DNA of 64,000 nt from Mycobacterium gallinarum (GTDB taxonomy: Bacteria > Actinomycetota > Actinomycetes > Mycobacteriales > Mycobacteriaceae): positions 4,836,001 to 4,900,000 of the forward strand of contig NZ_AP022601.1 of the NCBI RefSeq assembly GCF_010726765.1, in the 5' to 3' direction. The position numbers were made by a program, and so were the translations under genes. The notes beneath the pieces are model-generated. The model did not search any database. It worked only from the letters and a program-made list of their open reading frames with translations, and was not told where the DNA came from. Below are positions 47,549 through 55,985 of the stretch, piece by piece (position 1 is the first letter of the stretch; each line of letters opens with the position of its first letter).

Positions 47549-49122
47549 GATCCCTCCCGGATCCGTTCGCGAAGTTGACCTTTGGCGACCTTTCCCCCGG
47601 ACGATCTGGGCAACTCCTCGAGTATCTCGAGCCGCTCCGGAAACAGCTCCTTCGAAACGCCTTGCGCTAGAAGATGTTCGACCAGGGTGGGCAGATCCAG
47701 TACAGCCTCTTGCTTGAGCTCGACATACACGCAGACGCGTTCGCCGAAGACCGGGTCGGGCATCGCGACCGCCGCGGCGACGGCGACGGCGGGATGAGTC
47801 GCCACGGCCTCCTCGACCTGGACAGCACTGATGTTCTTCCCGCCGCGCAGAATGAAGTCCGATGTTCTGCCGGTGAGGGTGAGGTAGCCGTCGGCGTCGA
47901 GTTCGCAGATGTCGCCCATCCGCATCCAGCCGTCCTTGGTGAACAGCTGATCGTGGTCGGTGCCGCCGAGATAGCCGAGCGACAGCGCAGGCCCTCGGCA
48001 TACCGGTTGTCCGCGACCGGTTTCGGTGACGTCGCGATCGCCGTCGAACAACCGAACCTGCATCTCCGGCACGATGCGGCCGGCGGTACGCAGCCGGCGA
48101 TCCAACGAATCCGCAAGGGTGGTAGCGCTCAACATGCCGGTCTCGTTGGACCCGTAGAACTGCAGGATCGTCACTCCGGTCAGCTCCTCGAAGCGTGCCG
48201 CCTGGGTGTACGGCAGCGGCTCGCCGCCGGTGAAGACGACGCGCAGACTGCTCAGGTCGTGGTCCCGCGAGGCCGGATCTGCGAGGAGCATCGCCAGTTG
48301 CGTACTGACACAACACAACACTGTGGCGCGGTGCCGTTCGATCGCCGCGCACGTCGCGCCGGGATCGAACCGTTCGATGCGGACCGTGGTCGCGCCCAAG
48401 TGGATGGGTGTGGTGTGCGAGGTCCAGATCCCGAAGCCGTATGGCGTGGGGATGATCGGCAGGAAGACATCGTCCGCGGTGAGCGCGCCGTTGGCGACCG
48501 CCTTGAGATGGAAGTAATGCCAACGGTTCTGGGTGTGCACGACACACTTGGGCATACCCGTGGTGCCAGATGTGGAGTTGATCAGAAAGACGTCGTCCGC
48601 ACCGGCCTGCGGCAGCACCGACTGCGGACAATGCCGAGTGTCGATCGTGAGTTCGGAGCCGAGCGCCACGACGCGCATCGACGAACCAGCGGCCTCGACG
48701 GCTAGACCGTGCCGTTCAGCGTCGGCGATCAGCACGGTGGGTTGCGTGACGTGAAGAATGTGCTCGGCCTCGCGCACACCGACGCGGGAGCCGAGACCGA
48801 CGACCGCGGCGCCGCACCGCTCGATGGCCACCAGCGCGACGTGGATCGCGGCGGTGTCCTTGTGCCACAGGCCGACAAAGTCTCCCGGCGCGACACCGAG
48901 GCCGCGCAACCCGTGGGCGAGGTTGGTGGCGGCGTTGTCGAACTCCTTCCAGCTGAACTGAGGGCCCGCGGAATCGAGGGTGAAGTCGATGTAGGCGGGC
49001 TTATGCGGTGCGGAGGCGGCGTTGCGGCGCACGCAGTCGGACAGCGTGACGTCCGTCCACCAGCCCGCGGCCCGGTACTGCGCCGCCTCGGCCCTGGTCA
49101 CCGTGGCCCCGTCGACGCTCAT
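47545..49122 (-). CDS. AMP-dependent acyl/aryl-CoA ligase
   Basis: About 525 residues of the adenylate-forming superfamily. The P-loop is NSTSGTTGMPK, and QFYGSNET, MRMGDICELDADGYLTLTGRTSDFILRGGKNIS and the catalytic Lys in SSGGKVAKGQLRE are all present. The start is the ATG at 49122 (MSVDGATVTRAEAAQYRAAGWW). This N-terminus, YRAAGWWTDVTL, is like 2,3-dihydroxybenzoate- or cyclohexanecarboxylate-CoA ligases. First gene of a three-gene operon, 30 bp from the GntR gene on the same strand. Confidence 0.86.
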   Translation of the reverse strand: MSVDGATVTRAEAAQYRAAGWWTDVTLSDCVRRNAASAPHKPAYIDFTLDSAGPQFSWKEFDNAATNLAHGLRGLGVAPGDFVGLWHKDTAAIHVALVAIERCGAAVVGLGSRVGVREAEHILHVTQPTVLIADAERHGLAVEAAGSSMRVVALGSELTIDTRHCPQSVLPQAGADDVFLINSTSGTTGMPKCVVHTQNRWHYFHLKAVANGALTADDVFLPIIPTPYGFGIWTSHTTPIHLGATTVRIERFDPGATCAAIERHRATVLCCVSTQLAMLLADPASRDHDLSSLRVVFTGGEPLPYTQAARFEELTGVTILQFYGSNETGMLSATTLADSLDRRLRTAGRIVPEMQVRLFDGDRDVTETGRGQPVCRGPALSLGYLGGTDHDQLFTKDGWMRMGDICELDADGYLTLTGRTSDFILRGGKNISAVQVEEAVATHPAVAVAAAVAMPDPVFGERVCVYVELKQEAVLDLPTLVEHLLAQGVSKELFPERLEILEELPRSSGGKVAKGQLRERIREGS

Positions 49123-49152
49123 CACCAAATCATATGAAAATAGGACCGGCGG

Positions 49153-49953
49153 TCAACGGTCGGTTTCCGGAGGGGTGGTCGCCCAGCCGCGCAGCATCGA
49201 GGGGTCGACGACCCCCGACGAGCCCGGGTAGTGCTGGGCGTCGAGGAGATGCGCCGCGGCGAGGTCATAGGCGCGACGGGCGTCGCCGGCCTCGATCGCG
49301 TCGATCACCTGCCGGTGGTCCTCCAGCACGGCCAGTCGCTCGTCGATCGGCACGATGCTGCCGTCCGCCACCCGGCTCGACCAGCTCGTCTCGTGCGCCG
49401 ACCACAGCATTTCCAGCGCCCCGGCCAGGATGATCATGGTCTGGTTGCCGCACAGCGCGACGAGGGACTCGTGGAACCGCCGGCTCGCCGATGTCACGAG
49501 CCGCAGGTCCTCCACGGCCTCGACTGCTTCGGCGTGCACCCGTCGCAGCTGTGGGACCACGGTGGTGCCGCGGTCGGCGCGCTGGGCGCACAGCCCCGCG
49601 CACGCCGGCTCGACCTGAAGGAGGGCGTTACCGACGTCGGACAGGCCCACCTCCTGGGATCCGAGCACCAGGCCGACGGTGTATGCGACATTGGCGGCGT
49701 TGGGTCGCCGCACGACGGATCCGCCGAGCTTGCCGCGGCGCACGCGCAGCAGCCCTTCGGCCTCGAGAATGCGCATCGCCTCGCGCAGCGACGGCTTGCT
49801 CACCGGGAACTGCAGGAGCAGCTCATCCTCCTTGGGCAGGATGCTGCCGTCGGCCAGCTCACCGCGCAGAATGCGGCGCCGGAGCTCGTCGGCCACCTGT
49901 TCGGCGAGACGGCGAAACTGAATGGTCGGCTCTGCCACGAATCGATTCTCCAC
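49153..49953 (-). CDS. GntR/FadR-type regulator
   Basis: A 266-residue FadR-subfamily GntR regulator. The winged helix is RLAEQVADELRRRILRGEL ... LPKEDELLLQFPVSKPSLREAMRILEAEGLL. The FCD effector domain carries metal-site-like His residues (VHAEAVEAVEDLR, RRFHESL, DLAAAHL). GTG start at 49953. It is upstream of, and on the same strand as, the ligase-aldolase-amidohydrolase genes, so it likely controls them, and a palindrome lies in front of it. Confidence 0.87.
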   Translation of the reverse strand: MENRFVAEPTIQFRRLAEQVADELRRRILRGELADGSILPKEDELLLQFPVSKPSLREAMRILEAEGLLRVRRGKLGGSVVRRPNAANVAYTVGLVLGSQEVGLSDVGNALLQVEPACAGLCAQRADRGTTVVPQLRRVHAEAVEAVEDLRLVTSASRRFHESLVALCGNQTMIILAGALEMLWSAHETSWSSRVADGSIVPIDERLAVLEDHRQVIDAIEAGDARRAYDLAAAHLLDAQHYPGSSGVVDPSMLRGWATTPPETDR

Positions 49954-49993
49954 GCATCAAACGCCGAACCGGCCCTCGGACGCCGATAACGGA

Positions 49994-50012
49994 GAGATAA
50001 CAAAATTATCTC
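49994..50012. promoter_or_regulatory. Perfect 7-5-7 palindrome, candidate GntR operator
   Basis: GAGATAACAAAATTATCTC has two perfect 7-bp arms around CAAAA. It lies 41 bp upstream of the GntR start, in the 138-bp divergent gap before the secreted protein at 50092. The AT-rich dyad in a GC-rich region suggests an operator for the adjacent regulator. Position is the only functional evidence. Confidence 0.5.
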
Positions 50013-50091
50013 AGGCCGGTGACCAGCGAAAACATCGTTGCAGGTCGGACCCTTGCTGTGTTATGGCCGAATTGCGGTTATGGTGCTCTGC

Positions 50092-50754
50092 GTGGGGCGG
50101 CACTCATTAGCCAAAAAGCGACGTAGGTCGCCTGTTGTCCTGGCATCTGTACTCGGCCCCGCCGCCGTGCTCTTCGCGGTCGGCGCCGACATGCAACCCA
50201 GCAAGGATGTAGCCAAGAGCGCTCCCGTCGAAGAGGTCGCTCCCTGGAACGTCGAGATCGTGGTCGCCGCCCCGATGAATCCGTTCCCGGCGCCAATCGT
50301 CGGCCAGGTCAGCTTGAGCTCCGCTCCCGACACCGTCATCGCGGCCTCGCGATACCGCACCGTCGACCGCACGCTGCCCGTCGGACTCGCTCCCGAGCGC
50401 GGCCTTCAGGTGAAGACGATCCTGGCGTCACGCGCGATCACCGCGGCCTTCCCCGAGATCCAAAGCATCGGCGGGGTGCGCCCCGATGCACTGAGATGGC
50501 ATCCGAACGGTCTCGCCCTCGACGTGATGATCCCCAACGCCGGCACAGCGGAGGGCATCGCGCTCGGCAATGAGATCGTCGACTACGTGCTGCGCAACGC
50601 GTCGAGGTTCGGCATGCAGGACGCCATCTGGCGCGGGTCCTACTACACCCCCAACGGTGCGCAACGAGGCGGCGGCTACGGCCACTACGACCATGTTCAC
50701 ATCACCACCACCGGTGGTGGCTATCCCACCGGCGACGAGAACTATTACCGCTGA
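50092..50754 (+). CDS. Exported protein with ARB_07466-like C-terminal domain
   Basis: About 220 residues. The GTG at 50092 gives GRHSLAKKRRRSPVVLASVLGPAAVLFAV, a basic start plus one hydrophobic segment that works as a signal or anchor; longer starts at 50080 and 50038 are possible. The C-terminal ~110 residues (RPDALRWHPNGLALDVMIPNAGTAEGIALGNEIVDYVL ... GHYDHVHITTTGGGYP) match a conserved exported-mycobacterial domain. The H-D and HYDHVH residues recall metal-binding D,D-peptidase-like folds, so cell-wall hydrolysis is possible. Confidence 0.72.
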   Translation: MGRHSLAKKRRRSPVVLASVLGPAAVLFAVGADMQPSKDVAKSAPVEEVAPWNVEIVVAAPMNPFPAPIVGQVSLSSAPDTVIAASRYRTVDRTLPVGLAPERGLQVKTILASRAITAAFPEIQSIGGVRPDALRWHPNGLALDVMIPNAGTAEGIALGNEIVDYVLRNASRFGMQDAIWRGSYYTPNGAQRGGGYGHYDHVHITTTGGGYPTGDENYYR

Positions 50755-50778
50755 GCCGGATTGACTGAGCCCGTCTAG

Positions 50779-51552
50779 CTAGGGTCGGAACGTCACTCCG
50801 CCGTCGACACTGATCGTCTGACCGGTGATGAAGCTGCCGTCGTCGGAGAGCAGCAGCGCGCCTAGAGCGGCGACGTCGTCCGGATTGCCGAAGCGCGACT
50901 TGATCATCTGACGGGCCCGCGTCTGCTCCACGACGCCTTCCGGCATCCACTGTTCGTCGAACTTGTAGTGCCAGATCAGGCCTGGCGCAATGGCATTGGC
51001 ACGAATCCCCTTCGGACCGTACTTGCGGGCAATGTGACGCATCAGCGCAAGCTCGGCCGCCTTGCTCATCGCGTAGGAAACCCGGCTGCCCCCACCGTTG
51101 TAGGCCTCGATCGACGCGGTGAAAACTATCGACCCGCCGCCGCACTCGATCATCGGAGGGATCGCGTGCTTGGCGCAGATCACGAAACCCCTTGTGTTGA
51201 CCCGCATCACCTCGTCGAAGGCTTCGAGCGGCAAATCGACGACGCCGCCGGGCAGGTAGGCGTCGGCCGCGTTGGTGAAGTTGACGTGGATGCCGTCGAG
51301 GCGTCCGAACGTGTCCACCGCCAGCTTGATGATGGCGATGACCGACTCCTCATCGGCCCCATCGAGCGGGACGGCGCGCACCCGGTCCGGGTCGAGATCG
51401 GTGACGGCACGCGACACCGTATCCGGATCCAGATCGCCGATGACGAGGCGCGCGCCCTCGTCGGCGTACCGACGCGCCAAACCATTTCCGATACCGCCCA
51501 GTCCGGCGACGATGACGACCTTGTTCTCCAACAGTCCCGACACGACTGACAT
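50779..51552 (-). CDS. Short-chain dehydrogenase/reductase
   Basis: About 257 residues with the SDR fold: the cofactor loop GLGGIGNGLARRYA (Gly-rich, atypical first Gly spacing), GDLDPD, the NFTNAAD region in place of NNAG, catalytic Ser in FTASIEAYNGG and YAMSKAA (Tyr/Lys), and the terminal TGQTISVDGGVTF. ATG at 51552 is used; a longer start at 51588 would overlap the upstream kinase region. Divergent from the Ser/Thr kinase, about 100 bp between starts. Confidence 0.84.
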   Translation of the reverse strand: MSVVSGLLENKVVIVAGLGGIGNGLARRYADEGARLVIGDLDPDTVSRAVTDLDPDRVRAVPLDGADEESVIAIIKLAVDTFGRLDGIHVNFTNAADAYLPGGVVDLPLEAFDEVMRVNTRGFVICAKHAIPPMIECGGGSIVFTASIEAYNGGGSRVSYAMSKAAELALMRHIARKYGPKGIRANAIAPGLIWHYKFDEQWMPEGVVEQTRARQMIKSRFGNPDDVAALGALLLSDDGSFITGQTISVDGGVTFRP

Positions 51553-51656
51553 ATTGCCCGAGCGTTCCTCCGTTGCAGATGTGGCCACTGCTTTCCGCCC
51601 TTAAGGTGGCCGTTGCGGCTTATCGTTTCAGCAAACTGCTATCGCGGGAGGTCGAT

Positions 51657-53816
51657 TTGGAGGGCACGCCGTTCGGACGCTACACGTTGGTCGAGCTACT
51701 CGGCCGGGGCGGCATGGGTGACGTCTGGCGCGCCTACTTCACGATGACTGACCGCGTGGTCGCGGTGAAGGTCCTGCCCGCGCATCTGGCCAGCGATCAG
51801 ACGTTCCAGGAACGGTTTCGTCGGGAGGCTCGGGCAGCGGCGGGGCTCAACAATCCTCACGTGGTGCCCATCCACGACTTCGGTGAGATCGACGGACGCC
51901 TGTTCGTGGACATGCGGCTCATCGAGGGTGAGGATCTCGGGACGCTACTCGCGACCGGTCCGCTGGCGCCGCAGCGTGCCATCAGAATCGTCGAGCAGAT
52001 CGCGCTCGCACTCTTCGCCGCACACCGAATCGGGTTGGTGCACCGCGACGTCAAACCGTCGAACATCCTCGTCACCGAGGACGACTTCGCCTACCTGATC
52101 GACTTCGGCATCGCGCGGGCGGAGGGCGAAGCGGGGCTCACCGACACCAACGCCGCGGTGGGCACCTGGGCCTACATGGCGCCCGAGCGTTTCTCGACCG
52201 GTTCGGCTGACGCGCGCGCCGATGTCTACGCGCTGACCTGCGTGCTCTACGAAGCATTGACCGGCCAATCTCCTTTTCCGGGAAAGACTCTCGAGCAGAT
52301 CGCGACCGCGCACATGCTGCAACCACCACCGAAGCCCTCGGCGGTGCTACCGCAGATACCTCCCGCGATGGACCGGGTCATCAACACCGGCATGGCTAAG
52401 GAACCCGAACAGCGGTACGCCTCGACCAAGGATCTGGCGACCGCCGCCCGCGCCGCCATCGGCGGGGAACAGGATCACACGGTCGCCGCGCACCAAGACC
52501 GCACGATGGCGGCCGCGCCTGTGCCGCCGACGCAGCAGATCAACCCACCCGCCGCGACGGTGGCCGCCAGGCCGGCAGAACCTACCGAGCGTCTGCATCA
52601 ACCGCCTCCGGAGACATTCGCCGCCGCGACGCAGTACCGCACGCCGATGCCGTCTGCGTCCACCCCGCCGGGGTCGGCCGATCCGTCGTCGGGACGGCGC
52701 AGGAACATCCTGCTGGCTTCGGCCGCCGCACTCCTCGTCGTGATCGTGGCCGTCGTCGCGGTGATCATGTTCACCGGCGGCTCCGACTCGCCGTCGAGTA
52801 ACACGGCGTCGTCGCCATCGTCACCGGCGGGGCCGTCACCGTCTTCGGGACAGCCGTCCGAACCGCCATCTGCGCCAGGCGGTGCGATGTTCAGCGGTAC
52901 TCAGCCATGGACCCTCGACGTGTCTGGCGCACCAAAATCCGAACGCAGTGACGCGATCATCGGTGCGTTGACCGCAGCGGGTGGTTGGGGCACTGAGAAC
53001 AGGCTGCAAATCGACTTCTCGAACGCGGTCTTGTTCGCCGACGGCAGCACGCCCCGCATGCAGGTGGTCGGCACCGAGGACTACTGCTTCGGCGGGCCGG
53101 CCTGCGACGCGGTGCCCGCCGAGATGCCTGTCCCGGAGAACGCCAACATCGGCGGATCCTCGGATCTGCAGTGCGACGACTCCGGAAACACCGAGGGTCA
53201 GGGTGACTGCCAGCTGCTGGTCGTCGACCGGGAGGGTAAGAAGCTGTACGAGACTTACCAGTCGACGAAGGACGGAGTCGCGCTCAAGGCCCGCGGCTTC
53301 TTCATCTGGGACCTGAACAAGGAGTACCCGGAGAATCTGCGCGGCGACCAGTGCACAAGCGCGGATGCGGGCGGCTTCCCGATCGCCGCCATGACACCCA
53401 CCGCCGACCAAGTCGCTTCGGGCTCAATCGATCACGCGATCCGGTTCATCTTGCCCAACGACCGGATCAGAGCAGGCGTCTACGTGCATCCGGCGAGCCA
53501 CGCCGGTGGCCCCGAAAGCACAGACCCAAACTCACCACCCTTTGGTGTGAGGTTGCGACTGAAGGCCGACTTCGACGAGACGGGTTACACCGATCCGCAG
53601 AAGGTGGTGATCAAGGCTCTGAAGACGCACGGGATGCTGCTGGCCGACGGCGGCGAGGTGCCCCTCACATTCTCTGACGACAGAACCAGCACCGCCAAGT
53701 GGGCGGACTTGGGCATCGCCTCGGATACGTTCAGCGCCATCACACCCGAGGCGTTCGAGGTCGTCGAACTCGGACCGGATGTCCCCTTGACCTACGACTG
53801 CGTGCGCAACCCCTAG
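51657..53816 (+). CDS. Receptor-type Ser/Thr protein kinase
   Basis: About 719 residues. The Pkn-type kinase domain (about 1-260) has GRGGMGDV, VAVKVL, the catalytic HRDVKPSN and the DFG-containing LIDFGIARA. A Pro/Thr-rich juxtamembrane region is followed by a membrane helix (about 350-372) and a ~345-residue extracellular domain. The TTG at 51657 is preferred because GGGAGG (51646-51651) sits 5 nt upstream and the N-terminus EGTPFGRY fits the family. The extracellular domain lacks PASTA repeats. Its IDHAIRFILPNDR, PPFGVRLRLKADFD and VIKALKTHGMLLADGG blocks resemble a widespread secreted protein family of unknown function. Confidence 0.84.
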   Translation: MEGTPFGRYTLVELLGRGGMGDVWRAYFTMTDRVVAVKVLPAHLASDQTFQERFRREARAAAGLNNPHVVPIHDFGEIDGRLFVDMRLIEGEDLGTLLATGPLAPQRAIRIVEQIALALFAAHRIGLVHRDVKPSNILVTEDDFAYLIDFGIARAEGEAGLTDTNAAVGTWAYMAPERFSTGSADARADVYALTCVLYEALTGQSPFPGKTLEQIATAHMLQPPPKPSAVLPQIPPAMDRVINTGMAKEPEQRYASTKDLATAARAAIGGEQDHTVAAHQDRTMAAAPVPPTQQINPPAATVAARPAEPTERLHQPPPETFAAATQYRTPMPSASTPPGSADPSSGRRRNILLASAAALLVVIVAVVAVIMFTGGSDSPSSNTASSPSSPAGPSPSSGQPSEPPSAPGGAMFSGTQPWTLDVSGAPKSERSDAIIGALTAAGGWGTENRLQIDFSNAVLFADGSTPRMQVVGTEDYCFGGPACDAVPAEMPVPENANIGGSSDLQCDDSGNTEGQGDCQLLVVDREGKKLYETYQSTKDGVALKARGFFIWDLNKEYPENLRGDQCTSADAGGFPIAAMTPTADQVASGSIDHAIRFILPNDRIRAGVYVHPASHAGGPESTDPNSPPFGVRLRLKADFDETGYTDPQKVVIKALKTHGMLLADGGEVPLTFSDDRTSTAKWADLGIASDTFSAITPEAFEVVELGPDVPLTYDCVRNP

Positions 53817-53877
53817 CATGGCGCGGCGCTGGTGCTGGGCAGCGTCGATCATGCACTGCGTCAGTAGTTTTCGGCGG

Positions 53878-54282
53878 TCACACGCGCAATGCGGTGAACG
53901 GCTCAAAAGGTAGGTTGCGCACCACGAACCAGATGGTGACGACAACCATCGTCACCGTGGCGGCCCAGCGGTGGTGCTGCCAGCCGGCGATCTTGCGGCC
54001 GACGACTCGACCGTACGTCCACACGAGGTAGGCGACGATCAGAAAGGCCACCGCGACGACGGCGAGGGCGTTGAATCGCACTGCAGACAGGAAGTCTCCG
54101 TGCAGAAGCGAGTAGATCATTCGAAGTGTGCCGCAGCCCGGGCAGTCGATGCCCAGAAGGGCTTTCGTCGGACACACGGGAAGAAAACCGCCGGGTGTGG
54201 TCGGATCTCCGATCCAGACCACCGCACACGCACCAGCCGCCAAGGCGCCCACCAGGAGTGGGCCGCCGAGGCTGACGGGCAC
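53878..54282 (-). CDS. DUF2752 membrane protein
   Basis: About 134 residues if it starts at GTG 54282. The DUF2752 hallmark is the cysteine block CPTKALLGIDCPGCGTLRM, flanked by hydrophobic segments (PLLVGALAAGACAVVWIG, ALAVVAVAFLIVAYLVW and VTMVVVTIWFVV). The start is uncertain because upstream in-frame residues are a shadow of the CD225 gene. It is 23 bp downstream of that gene and on the same strand, so the two are likely cotranscribed. Confidence 0.75.
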   Translation of the reverse strand: MPVSLGGPLLVGALAAGACAVVWIGDPTTPGGFLPVCPTKALLGIDCPGCGTLRMIYSLLHGDFLSAVRFNALAVVAVAFLIVAYLVWTYGRVVGRKIAGWQHHRWAATVTMVVVTIWFVVRNLPFEPFTALRV

Positions 54283-54305
54283 GCTGTGCCGAATTGGCGT
54301 TGAAA

Positions 54306-54626
54306 TCAGTATTCGGTCGTCGTCGAAGTGTCGAAGTCCATGTTGACCGCGCCGACGGCGATGAGGATGCCGTAGATGACGAACACGACGATGCCGGCGA
54401 TCAGGCTCCACATCGCCCACTTCTTCGCCGAGTCGGAGGCCGCCTGAGCCTCGGCGTACCGGCCCGATGCCCAGAGGCCGTTGACCTGGCTCGCCTTGAC
54501 GATCGACACGACGCCGAACGGGAGGCAGCAGAACAGTGTCGTCAGAATGGCGAACACCAGATGAGTGCTTGGCTGCGCGCCCTGCGGTTGCGGGGGCGGG
54601 TAGTTGCCAGGCGGTGGTTGTGTCAT
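54306..54626 (-). CDS. CD225/dispanin-family membrane protein
   Basis: A 106-residue protein with a Pro/Gln-rich start (MTQPPPGNYPPPQPQG) and the CD225 pattern: a re-entrant first segment (HLVFAILTTLFCCLPFGVVSIVKASQVN), then YAEAQAASDSAKKWA and a second membrane helix (MWSLIAGIVVFVIYGILIAVG). Start at 54626; upstream frame is non-coding in style. Bacterial CD225 proteins are often found beside DUF2752 genes, as here; function unknown. Confidence 0.84.
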   Translation of the reverse strand: MTQPPPGNYPPPQPQGAQPSTHLVFAILTTLFCCLPFGVVSIVKASQVNGLWASGRYAEAQAASDSAKKWAMWSLIAGIVVFVIYGILIAVGAVNMDFDTSTTTEY

Positions 54627-54847
54627 CGTCGTCTTCCTTGTAAGGCCATTAGGACGGAAAAGCGGTGCTAAATGTACCGGAGCGGCGGCCCAAAAGACGG
54701 GAAAATCAAGATCAACATCGTGTTGCGGACGCACGTCCGGATGCATCGCTCACCTGCGATTATTGCGTAGGCAAGAGTTCGCAGCGGGACGCGGGAACCC
54801 GAGTGGCCCATGGCAATTTGCTCGGGTTGCGCGCCTAGTCTGACAGC

Positions 54848-55546
54848 ATGAGCACGCCATCACGGCCGGATTACCCGCAAATGGCTGCGGCTCGTGGTCG
54901 CATCGAACCGGCACCACGGCGGGTCCGCGGGTTTCGCGGCGCCGAGCTCGTCTTCGACACGACCGCGGCGCGCTATGTGTGGGAGGTGCCGTACTACCCG
55001 CAGTATTTCGTACCGCTTTCCGATGTCCGCTCCGACGTTCTGCGCGAGGGTCTTCCGGGTATGCGGGTGTTCGACGACGGCGACTTCGCCGGACTGGTTC
55101 GGTTCCGGTGGGACACCTTGAATTGGTTCGAGGAGGACGAGCCGATATACGGCCATCCACGGAATCCGTACGTGCGGGTGGATGCGCTGCGGTCCCATCG
55201 TCACGTGCAGGTCGCACTGAACGGAGCGACGTTGGCCGAGACCCACTGCCCGGTATTGCTTTTCGAGACCGGGTTACCTACCCGGTACTACATCGACCGT
55301 ACCGATGTCGAGTTCGCACACCTCGAACCGTCGACCACGCAGACCCTGTGTCCGTACAAGGGCGTCACCTCGAGGTACTGGTCGGTGCGCGTCGCGGATG
55401 CCCTTGTGGCCGACCTGGCATGGTCCTACGAGACGCCGCTGCCTGCTGTGGCGCCGATCGCGAACCTGGTCGCGTTCTACAACGAAAAGGTCGACATCAC
55501 GGTCGACGGCGTAGAACTGGCCCGTCCCGCAACCCATTTCAGTTAG
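54848..55546 (+). CDS. DUF427 domain protein
   Basis: A 232-residue protein with two DUF427 β-domains. The first contains LVFDTTAARYVWEVPYYPQYFVPLSDV; the second has ALNGATLAETHCPVLLFETGLPTRYYIDRTDVEF and CPYKGVTSRYWSVRV. The second domain carries the usual Cys/Lys/Tyr block of the family. The function of DUF427 is not established. Confidence 0.82.
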   Translation: MSTPSRPDYPQMAAARGRIEPAPRRVRGFRGAELVFDTTAARYVWEVPYYPQYFVPLSDVRSDVLREGLPGMRVFDDGDFAGLVRFRWDTLNWFEEDEPIYGHPRNPYVRVDALRSHRHVQVALNGATLAETHCPVLLFETGLPTRYYIDRTDVEFAHLEPSTTQTLCPYKGVTSRYWSVRVADALVADLAWSYETPLPAVAPIANLVAFYNEKVDITVDGVELARPATHFS

Positions 55547-55566
55547 GGAAGCGGCGCGGGTCGGGC

Positions 55567-55980
55567 TCAGCCGACCTTTTGTAGCTGGAACGCGCTCTGC
55601 GTCACGACGCCGCCCGCGCAGCCGTAATTGGAGTCCGACGACACCACGCCGGCCAGCGTGGTCGGGTCGACCGACATCGATACCACGGCCGGTTCATAGT
55701 GCCCGTCAGCGCAGGTCAAGCCGCCTGGCTTCGAGACGGTGAAGTTCCAGCGGCCACCGCTCAGGCTGGTGGGCGCGGACCAACCCTGGTTGCTCGTGAC
55801 CGTCCCGGTGCAGCCGGCGGGGGCGCAAGCCGTCACGAAGGTCCACACGTTGTATGGGTCACCGTCCGATGAGCCATAGGTGCCGTTGAGTAGTGGTGGG
55901 TCGGCAGCCGCCGCGCCGGCGAATGCGACGCCCGCGATCGCGGCGAAGGCGCCAACTAATGTGCGCAGAACCGTCGTCAT
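55567..55980 (-). CDS. Secreted protein of unknown function
   Basis: A 137-residue protein with a clear signal peptide (TVLRTLVGAFAAIAGVAFAGAAAADPP, cleavage near residue 26). The mature domain starts LNGTYGSSDGDPYNVWTFVTACAP and has four spaced Cys that could form disulfides, ending in VVTQSAFQLQKVG. It resembles small exported mycobacterial proteins but no named family was recognised. It is 5 bp downstream of the AbrB-like gene on the same strand. Confidence 0.72.
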   Translation of the reverse strand: MTTVLRTLVGAFAAIAGVAFAGAAAADPPLLNGTYGSSDGDPYNVWTFVTACAPAGCTGTVTSNQGWSAPTSLSGGRWNFTVSKPGGLTCADGHYEPAVVSMSVDPTTLAGVVSSDSNYGCAGGVVTQSAFQLQKVG

Positions 55981-55985
55981 AGTGA

